A stretch of 13,519 bases of DNA. Source: Pseudomonadota bacterium. Its GTDB lineage: Bacteria; Pseudomonadota; Gammaproteobacteria; Steroidobacterales; Steroidobacteraceae. Within the stretch, counting starts at the first letter, position 1; every line of letters begins with the position of its first letter. The notes beneath the pieces are model-generated. The model worked only from the letters and a program-made list of their open reading frames with translations, was not told the origin of the DNA and ran no database searches. The translations under genes and the position numbers were made by a program. The stretch spans positions 1 through 13,519 of the forward strand of contig JAKAFQ010000045.1 of NCBI GenBank assembly GCA_021817875.1. Direction: 5' to 3'. Positions 8,261 through 13,519 of the stretch are shown here, piece after piece.

Positions 8261-10240
8261 ATGCTGAATGTCACGACCCTGAGCGCCCTGCTCGAGTCCA
8301 ATCGCACGGTTCCTCGCGCCATCACCTATCTCGAGGGTGAGCAGGACGTTCGCACCGTCGGATTCGACGAGCTGTACGAGCGGGCCCTTGGGATCCTCCA
8401 TCATTTGCAGCGTCTCGGGGCGCGCCCGGGCGACAAGCTGATCCTGCTTCTCAGCCACAACGAGCAATTCATCGATGCGTTCTGGGCGGCGATCCTTGGC
8501 GGCATCATTCCGGTGCCGGTGGCCTTGGGGATCAGTGACGAGCATCGGCTGAAGCTCTTGAGGATTGCCCGGCGACTCGGCAATCCCTTCCTCTACACCG
8601 AGCGCCGCGCGCTCGATCGCATCGCCAGCTTCGCCGAGCAGGTAGGCGATGCCGAGACGGTGCAGCGGCTGCGCGCCCGCGCCTTCCTGGTGGATGATCT
8701 CGATGACATCTCGCGCGCGGGCAAGGTGCACGCCGCGCGCCCCGAGGACATCGCCTTCATCCAGTTCTCCTCCGGCTCGACCAGCGAGCCGAAAGGCGTC
8801 GTACTCACGCACCGCAACATCCTCGCCAATGCGCGTGGCGTGACCGAGGCGGCGGAGTTTACGGACAACGACGTCAGCCTCTCGTGGATGCCGCTCACCC
8901 ACGATCTGGGGCTGATCGGCTTCCATCTCATCATGTTCTTCAACCGGATACACGCGCACCTGATGCCCACGGACCTGTTCATTCGCCGTCCGTTGTTGTG
9001 GCTCGAGTTCGCGAGCCGCATCCGTGCCTCCCTCCTGTGCTCGCCGAACTTCGGCTACCAGCACTACCTCAAGGTGCTCGGCGAGCGTCCGGTCGAGCGC
9101 CTCGAGCTCTCGAGCGTGCGCCTGATATTCAACGGCGCGGAGCCGATCTCGGTCGAGCTGTGCGAGCAGTTCCTCGACCGCCTGGCGCCCGCCGGCCTGG
9201 CGCGCAACGCCATGTATCCGGTATACGGCCTGGCGGAAGCCTCCCTGGCGGTGAGCTTCCCGCCCCCCGGAACTCCTATGCGCACGATCACGCTCAACCG
9301 GCATCGGCTCGGCGTGGGTGACAAGTTGCAACGCCTGGACGAGAATGCCCATGATGCGCTGCGGCTAATCTCCGAGGGCAGGGTGATTCCGTACTGCAAT
9401 CTGCGTATCGTGAATGATGACGACCATCCGCTACCCGATGAATGCATCGGCCATCTGCACATCCGAGGCGAGAATGTCACCGGCGGCTATTACGAGAATC
9501 CCGAGGCCAACGCCGCGGGTTTCACGGCCGATGGCTGGCTACGAACCGGCGATCTCGCCGTGGTGCATGGCGGGGAGCTGTACGTTTCCGGCCGGGCGAA
9601 GGAGATCATTTTCGTCAACGGCCAGAACTACTACCCCCATGATCTGGAGTCCATCGCACAGCGCATCGAGGGGCTCGAGCTCGGCAAAGTGGTGGCGATC
9701 GGCGTACGCCGGCCGCCTTCCGAGATCGAGCAGCTGGTGCTGCTCGTGCTGCACCGAGGCAAGATGGAGGACTTCCTACCGCTGGCGAGCGCCGCAGCCC
9801 GGCTGATCAATGAGCAGACCGGCCTGGAGGTCGCTCAGGTGGTGCCCATCAAGCGCATCCCCAAGACCACCAGCGGCAAGATCCAACGTCACCTGCTCGA
9901 GACGCACTTTCGCGACGGCTTGTTCGACGCCGAACTCAACGAACTCGCCGCGTTGCGCAAAGCAACTAGCAGCCCGGAGTCAACCGCCCGCAGTGCGATC
10001 GATGAGCAACTGCGGACGATCTGTGCCGCAGCGCTCGGCGGCAAGCGCCTCGATCTGAACGATAACCTATTCGAGCTTGGCGCAAGTTCGCTGAAGCTCA
10101 TCGAGATCCACGAGCAGATCGACCGCGAATATCCCGGCCGACTCGACCTGACTGAACTTTTTGACTTCCCAACCATCGCCGAACTGGCGCGGCACCTTGA
10201 GGATAAGCTCGGCACGCCCCAGGAAGCCTGCCCGAAATGA
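8261..10240 (+). CDS. Fatty-acyl-AMP ligase fused to a C-terminal acyl carrier (PP-binding) domain
   Basis: The product is 659 residues, starting at ATG 8261 with GGAG about 9 bases upstream; the open frame back to 8057 overlaps the previous gene and is not needed. Adenylation motifs appear in order: the P-loop QFSSGSTSEPKG from residue 168, GAEP near 292, YGLAEAS at 322, GWLRTGDLA at 425, and the A10 motif KTTSGK ending in catalytic Lys540. The overall pattern (for example LSWMPLTHDLGLIG and GQNYYPHDLES) is that of fatty-acyl-AMP ligases rather than acyl-CoA ligases. Residues about 575-650 form a carrier domain with DNLFELGASSLKL; Ser610 would carry 4'-phosphopantetheine. The protein should adenylate an acid and load it onto its own carrier arm. 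No PKS, NRPS or thioesterase partner is visible, so the acyl acceptor is unknown. It probably shares a transcript with the SPASM enzyme. Confidence 0.9.
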   Translation: MLNVTTLSALLESNRTVPRAITYLEGEQDVRTVGFDELYERALGILHHLQRLGARPGDKLILLLSHNEQFIDAFWAAILGGIIPVPVALGISDEHRLKLLRIARRLGNPFLYTERRALDRIASFAEQVGDAETVQRLRARAFLVDDLDDISRAGKVHAARPEDIAFIQFSSGSTSEPKGVVLTHRNILANARGVTEAAEFTDNDVSLSWMPLTHDLGLIGFHLIMFFNRIHAHLMPTDLFIRRPLLWLEFASRIRASLLCSPNFGYQHYLKVLGERPVERLELSSVRLIFNGAEPISVELCEQFLDRLAPAGLARNAMYPVYGLAEASLAVSFPPPGTPMRTITLNRHRLGVGDKLQRLDENAHDALRLISEGRVIPYCNLRIVNDDDHPLPDECIGHLHIRGENVTGGYYENPEANAAGFTADGWLRTGDLAVVHGGELYVSGRAKEIIFVNGQNYYPHDLESIAQRIEGLELGKVVAIGVRRPPSEIEQLVLLVLHRGKMEDFLPLASAAARLINEQTGLEVAQVVPIKRIPKTTSGKIQRHLLETHFRDGLFDAELNELAALRKATSSPESTARSAIDEQLRTICAAALGGKRLDLNDNLFELGASSLKLIEIHEQIDREYPGRLDLTELFDFPTIAELARHLEDKLGTPQEACPK

Positions 10241-10660
10241 CGATATCGAACGGCAATACCGCTTGGACTGCTCGAGCACCTCACAAAGCGCAACCCTCAG
10301 CAGCCGCCTCTTGGGTTACAGATCATTTCGACGGCAACCGCAGGACTTTCGCCTCGACGGCGTGCGAAAGAATCTGAAGCCACGAAAGAGGACTGCCATC
10401 GTCTCCTTTTTGGGAAGAGGAGCGTCGCCTTGAAGCGAGCACTCCGCCCTGCGACAGGGCGGCTGAAGCGGGAGCGTCACAAAGGAGGAGCGGCTACAAC
10501 GCCGCGCCGGTGCTCGGTACCCGCTATCGGAACCCATCACCGCAGAGTCCCTGGAGCCACATAGCGCAGCGAGTAATTTTTTGTTTATCATCCCTGACGG
10601 AGCAACTCTCCTGACCCAGCGTGCCATCGACCCCCAAAACCTTGCACGTTGGGATGCTTG
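10241..10660. other. Non-coding stretch downstream of the acyl-AMP ligase
   Basis: These 420 bases hold no convincing gene; small frames on both strands have no recognisable domain. The only clear structure is a perfect 8-bp hairpin, CCGCCCTG-CGA-CAGGGCGG (10444-10462), with no T-run after it, flanked by the related words GGAGCGTC and GAAGCG on both sides, which gives it the look of a REP-like palindrome. An A/T-rich patch with TATCAT (10586-10591) precedes the terminator at 10661. Confidence 0.55.
10444..10462. repeat. REP-like palindromic hairpin
   Basis: CCGCCCTG and CAGGGCGG form a perfect 8-bp stem around a 3-base CGA loop. No T-run follows, so a terminator role is unlikely. Whether it is repeated in the genome cannot be told from one copy. 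Confidence 0.4.
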
Positions 10661-10692
10661 CCGGCGGGATCGCGGATCTCGCCGGTTTTTTT
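10661..10692 (+). terminator. Rho-independent terminator, apparent insertion target of the group IIC intron
   Basis: An 11-bp stem (CCGGCGGGATC with GATCTCGCCGG, one G-U pair) with a GCG loop is followed by seven T residues at 10686-10692. This is a strong intrinsic terminator. It lies 420 bases past the stop of the acyl-AMP ligase and has no obvious gene immediately before it. The group II intron starts two bases after the last T, matching the known habit of group IIC introns of inserting just downstream of terminator hairpins. Confidence 0.85.
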
Positions 10693-10693
10693 G

Positions 10694-11383
10694 GTGCGCC
10701 AGGTATGGCGTGCGGCGCCGAGAGGCGCCAGCCGGTCCGCTGTGGTGGCGGAGCGGTGACTTGGGAGGTGCGAGTCCTCCTGCCCACCCGGTGAGGGGAA
10801 GGGCTGGCTGAAAGGCAAGGGTGCCCGGAGCGATCCGGGATCTGAAGAAAGCCACAGGCAAACGATGGGTTCGACGAACAGAAATCGGATAGAGGCGGCG
10901 CGCTGGGGTCAGGCGGCCAAGATCGCTCACGCCCGATGCTCCCACGGAACAGTGCGTCGTAGATCCGGCGGACACCATCGGATAGTCACACGCATTACCC
11001 TGGGAGACCTGCCCGGTTGCGCTTCTGGCGCTACGGCCACCGCGAGGTGGCCGGATGATCGAGCAGGAGACAGCAGAGGCCGTAGTGGCCGCACGAGAAC
11101 CGGTGTGGTGAAGGGCCGAACCTGGAGGAGCAGATAGTCACGAGTAATCTCTGTTAGGGCTTGACCGTGCTCTCGGTGAACAACCGAGCTCACGACCGCA
11201 TCGGAGTGGACGGTATCTGCTCTGGCGCGCTCGAGAGGGTCTTCCGGCCCGCAGGCGACACGACGAACGAAACACAGCTCACTGCAGCAGCCCTTTGCTG
11301 CAGACCAGGAACCGCCGGATACGTGACCCGTATGTCCGGTGGTGTGGGAGGGCGGCGGCCGCAAGGCCGCCCCCTACCCGATT
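10694..11383 (+). mobile_element. Group IIC (bacterial class C) intron lacking its reverse-transcriptase ORF
   Basis: The 5' end is GTGCG at 10694, the group II consensus GTGYG. Domain I features follow: a GGCGCC-GAGA-GGCGCC hairpin (10714-10729), and the segment AAGGGTGCCCGG with a CCCGGA-GCGA-TCCGGG hairpin (10824-10839), then TCTGAAGAAAGCC and GGCAAACG. From memory this closely follows the Oceanobacillus iheyensis group IIC intron. Domain III-like sequence is near 11075-11120 (GAAGGGCCGAAC). Domains V and VI are at 11309-11383. Domain IV is only about 190 bases (roughly 11118-11308), containing two hairpins (11167-11193 and 11282-11303). No frame there encodes reverse transcriptase or maturase motifs, whereas class C introns normally carry an RT of about 420 residues. 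The intron sits directly after a terminator in the sense orientation. It would need a maturase in trans to splice efficiently or move. The 3' end is uncertain by one or two bases. Confidence 0.88.
11309..11383 (+). ncRNA. Group II intron domains V and VI
   Basis: Domain V begins GAACCGCCGG and closes with CCGGTGGTGTG, a stem interrupted by a two-base bulge (GT before CCGG) as required at the catalytic centre. The catalytic triad reads CGC, the class C form, instead of AGC. The apical tetraloop region is GACC with a T/C closing mismatch, slightly off the usual GNRA-like loop. Domain VI is GGCGGCC-GCAA-GGCCGCC extended by GGG/CCC. The likely branch-point A is at 11376, 7 bases before the CCCGATT end. 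Confidence 0.85.
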
Positions 11384-11528
11384 GACGGTCAGACCGACGC
11401 GCCCCCGCACAAGTACCGCCCGCATAGCGGCACGCGCGTAGGCCGCGCAGCGTCCACGACAGCGTGCGTAGCTGCCTCTATTGAAATCCGAGTGGGTGAT
11501 CGGAGCTGAAGGCGGTGAAGATCACTAC

Positions 11529-11641
11529 GGATGTCCCCGTTTTGCATAGCCCGCAGCCGCGCCCAGGCGGGCTGTTTGTAGCCCGCCCTGAGGGGCGCGG
11601 GCCGAGCGCAGCGACGCGCCTGTGCACCCACGGGGACATCC
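11529..11641. repeat. 113-base palindromic repeat with 12-bp perfect inverted ends
   Basis: GGATGTCCCCGT (11529-11540) and ACGGGGACATCC (11630-11641) are exact reverse complements. Between them are further palindromes: AGCCCGC with GCGGGCT (11548-11573), GCCCGCCC facing GGGCGCGGGC (about 11581-11602), and GGCGCG with CGCGCC (11594-11620). The whole could fold into a branched structure. No obvious target-site duplication flanks it and it has no coding capacity. It resembles a MITE or REP-derived element, or a structured leader before the ISL3 copy. Confidence 0.55.
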
Positions 11642-11712
11642 CCGTCGGGGAACGGCGATCGGTTTCTCTGGCTATGGTAGGTTTCCACGCTCACCGAAAC
11701 GAAAGGACAAGC

Positions 11713-12358
11713 GTGGTCACCGAGAAGATCTTCGAGACAGCCCTGGGCATCAGCTCTCCCTGGTTTATCGCCGGGATGGGCTTTGATGAGAAGCAGCGCA
11801 CGCTCCGCATCCGGGTGGATTTCGAGGTCGGCAGCCGCTTTGCCGTGCCGGGGCAGGCCGGGGAGCACCCGGTCCACGACACGGTGACGAAGACCTACCG
11901 GCACCTGAACTTCTTCCAGTACCAGTGCGACCTGACGGTGCGCGTGCCGCGGGTGAAGCTGCCCGACGGCAAAGTCATCCAGGTCATCCCGCCCTGGGCG
12001 GGCAAGCTCTCCGGCTTCTCGCTGCTGTTTGAGGCATTCGTGCTGCTTTTGGCGCGCGAGACGACCTTTACGGGCGCCTCGCGCATCAGTGGGCTCTCGG
12101 TTCACCGGGTGATGGCGCTGTGCGCGCGCTACGTGAACGAGGCGCTCAGCGAAGCTGATTTCAGCGAAGTACGGCGGGTGGCACTCGATGAGACTTCCCG
12201 CGCCAAGGGACAGGAGTACGTGACGCTCTTCGCCGATGCGGACCCTGATCCGGCACGGCGGCGAGTGATCTTCGTGGCCGAGGGCAAGGACGCGACGACC
12301 GTCGAGGCGTTCGCCGCGAACCTGCGCGCCCACAGCCCTCACCCATCGAACATCAACA
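11713..12358 (+). pseudogene. ISL3-family transposase, 3' truncated
   Basis: From GTG 11713 (AAAGGA 5 bases upstream) about 215 residues match the N-terminal half of ISL3 transposases: the HPVHDTV and YRHLNFFQYQ region, then WAGKLSGFSLLFEA, a helix-turn-helix (TGASRISGLSVHRVM), and the first catalytic block VALDETSRAKGQEYV with ADPDPARRRVIFVAEGKD. Family members are about 400-440 residues. Here similarity stops after HPSNINN near 12358, so the second Asp and the Glu of the DDE triad are missing. The frame stays open to 12882, but that part is the antisense of a recombinase gene and is not transposase. The left IS end may be the GGCTATGGTAGG at 11670; the right end is lost. The copy cannot be active. 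The break lies about 100 bases from the end of the recombinase element, which probably caused or followed the deletion. Confidence 0.85.
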
Positions 12359-12456
12359 ATTTCACTTTCGTCCGCGCGCGGTTGCAGAACCCGAAAACGT
12401 GCCCCGAGAGCACGTATGTGTCGCGCCAGATATGTGCTTTTATGCATCGGGCAACA

Positions 12457-12534
12457 ATATGTAGCGGCCGACCACAAGCTCGTAGCCACGTTCTTGATTG
12501 CGTGAGCCGAGAGTTTGCGGCCGGCGCTACATAT
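12457..12534. repeat. Inverted repeat just beyond the recombinase stop, candidate element end
   Basis: ATATGTAGCGGCCG (12457-12470) and CGGCCGGCGCTACATAT (12518-12534) are inverted copies, perfect over 9 outer bases (ATATGTAGC with GCTACATAT) and continuing in GGCCG/CGGCC with a two-base offset. The arms enclose about 47 bases. The right arm ends 3 bases before the recombinase stop. Two direct TATGTG words (12415 and 12431) lie just outside. This layout is what a recombinase-binding end would look like, but a simple hairpin is also possible. Confidence 0.5.
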
Positions 12535-12537
12535 GAG

Positions 12538-13519
12538 TTACAGGTTTTCGAGCAGACAGTGAGCCGCGTACTTGGGCCGGAACCGAGCGGTCGGACTGCC
12601 TCGAATATGAGCCTTGTCCAAGCCGCGACGCATCATCTCCGCATCCGCCGCGGCGTAGCGATGAGTGGTGGCGATCTGAGCATGCCCGAGCCACGCCTGG
12701 ATTTTCAGCAGGTCAACATCGGATTGCAGCAGGATCATCGCGAGCGAGTGCTTGAACACGTGCGGCGAAATCGGCGCTCGGGTAAGTTCGGGAGCACGCG
12801 AAGAAGCGGCGACGACGGCGCGACGCACGATGTGGGTAGCACCGAAGCGCGAGAGAGGCCGTCCCTGGGCGCCGACGAATAGCGGCACGCGTTCATGGTG
12901 ACCGATACCGCGCTCGCGCAGCAGTCCGTAGATGCCCGCGACGAGATCGCACGCTAAAGGCACGACTCGTTCCTTGCGACCCTTGCCGCGAAGAAGGACT
13001 TGCGGGCGTGCACCATCCAACGAAAGGTCCGCAGCTTCAACGCCGATCGCCTCGGAGACTCTGGCGCCGGTGCGAGCGAGGAAGAGGAGCAGAGCCCGAT
13101 CGCGACGCCCGCCCGGTGACTTCGAGCTCGGAGCGGTGATGAGCATCTCGAGCTGCGCCCGGGAGAGATAATCGGTCGTCGAAACGTCGGACTTCTTGCT
13201 CGGGATCGCCAGCACGCGCTGAGCGATGCCGATCGCCGCCGGATCGCTGGCGGCGACGTGATGGAAGAACGAGCGAATGGCGGTCAGGCGCGCGTTGCGG
13301 GTGTGGATGCCGTTGCCGCGCGAGCGCTCCAACTGTTCCAGATACGCCAGGATCATATCGCGGTCGAGGGATTCGAGGGCGAGCGCGCAGGGCTTCTTGC
13401 CGGTTTGCTCCGAGGCAAAGAGAGCCAGCAGCCGAGGGGCGTCCCTGTACGCCGCGATTGTGGCTGGTGTGGCGTTGCGCTGCTGGGTGAGCCTCTGGTG
13501 AAAGAACGACTCGAGCTGG
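12538..13519 (-). CDS. Tyrosine recombinase/integrase, RIT-like (5' end outside window)
   Basis: Read on the minus strand, the frame is open from the window edge (first full codon at 13518) to TAA at 12540-12538, giving 326 visible residues. The first visible residues (FFHQRLTQQRNATPATIAAYR) are a core-binding SAM-like domain, so the ATG at 13356 is internal and only about 10-20 residues are missing. Catalytic features by visible residue are box-I Arg153 (ARTGARVSEA), Lys in GKGRKERVVPL, His253 (SPHVFKHS), His279 (WLGHAQIATTHRY) and nucleophile Tyr288. The position normally holding the second Arg (HxxR) is Lys256. The sequence resembles the recombinases found as three adjacent genes in RIT elements, most likely the last of the trio because an inverted repeat follows its stop. 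The other members would lie beyond 13519. A lone integrase is the alternative. Confidence 0.85.
   Translation of the reverse strand, partial: QLESFFHQRLTQQRNATPATIAAYRDAPRLLALFASEQTGKKPCALALESLDRDMILAYLEQLERSRGNGIHTRNARLTAIRSFFHHVAASDPAAIGIAQRVLAIPSKKSDVSTTDYLSRAQLEMLITAPSSKSPGGRRDRALLLFLARTGARVSEAIGVEAADLSLDGARPQVLLRGKGRKERVVPLACDLVAGIYGLLRERGIGHHERVPLFVGAQGRPLSRFGATHIVRRAVVAASSRAPELTRAPISPHVFKHSLAMILLQSDVDLLKIQAWLGHAQIATTHRYAAADAEMMRRGLDKAHIRGSPTARFRPKYAAHCLLENL

Larger units (their letters stand above)
12457..13519 (-). mobile_element. Probable RIT-type (recombinase-in-trio) element, partial
   Basis: The recombinase gene plus the inverted repeat after its stop form the distal end of a mobile element whose remainder lies to the right of the window. 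It abuts a truncated ISL3 copy. The assignment to RIT rests on recognising the recombinase subfamily; adjacent recombinase genes are not visible, so it remains provisional. The exact element boundary between 12358 and 12457 is not resolved. Confidence 0.4.

Noticed and set aside
8081..9352. 423-codon open frame on the minus strand opposite the acyl-AMP ligase
   Set aside because: It mirrors the GC-rich codons of a well-supported gene and has no recognisable domain.
10444..10462. Perfect 8-bp hairpin as a terminator for the acyl-AMP ligase gene
   Set aside because: It is about 200 bases past the stop and is not followed by a T-run.
11161..11385. Small open frame within intron domain IV, considered as an RT remnant
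   Set aside because: All three frames were read and none shows RT, maturase or endonuclease motifs; it also runs through domains V and VI.
11389..12489. 366-codon minus-strand frame opposite the ISL3 remnant
   Set aside because: Antisense of recognisable transposase sequence, no domain.
12359..12882. Open frame continuing from the ISL3 transposase
   Set aside because: Residues after the ISL3 break are the antisense of the recombinase gene, so the long frame is a chance fusion.

Overview
The window is about 13.5 kb of GC-rich DNA (roughly 60% G+C by eye). It looks like the chromosome of a Gram-negative bacterium, probably a proteobacterium: it encodes a signal-peptide-bearing outer-membrane beta-barrel, HpnL-type and squalene-synthase-type lipid proteins, a group IIC intron and proteobacterial-type mobile elements. 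The genus cannot be read from the sequence.

Positions 1-10240 carry intact biosynthetic genes. First is the 3' part of a B12-binding/DUF4070 radical SAM enzyme, the superfamily that contains the hopanoid methylases. After a 463-base gap without a gene comes a tight three-gene operon: a sulfotransferase (1700-2920), an HpnL-like polytopic membrane protein (2933-3961) and a BamA/TamA-type beta-barrel (3958-5385). They are 12 bases apart and then overlap by 4 bases. Facing this operon is a squalene-synthase-type prenyltransferase (5544-6656, minus strand). Divergent from that gene, across a 340-base promoter region, are a SPASM-type radical SAM enzyme (6997-8184) and a fatty-acyl-AMP ligase fused to an acyl carrier domain (8261-10240).

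Together the left part suggests a lipid or triterpenoid pathway. A C30 isoprenoid would be made by the squalene synthase, modified by radical SAM and sulfotransfer chemistry, and moved by the HpnL-like protein and the barrel. The SPASM enzyme and acyl-AMP ligase form a second module of unknown product. The pathway is inferred; the enzyme families are well supported.

Positions 10241-13519 are a graveyard and landing zone for mobile DNA. An orphan intrinsic terminator (10661-10692) is followed, one base after its T-run, by a group IIC intron of about 690 bases (10694-11383) with no reverse transcriptase gene. Next come a 113-base palindromic repeat with 12-bp inverted ends, a 3'-truncated ISL3-family transposase (11713 to about 12358), and a tyrosine recombinase on the minus strand that runs off the window. 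An inverted repeat lies just beyond the stop of that recombinase. The recombinase resembles a member of a recombinase-in-trio (RIT) element. No tRNA, rRNA or CRISPR array was seen.
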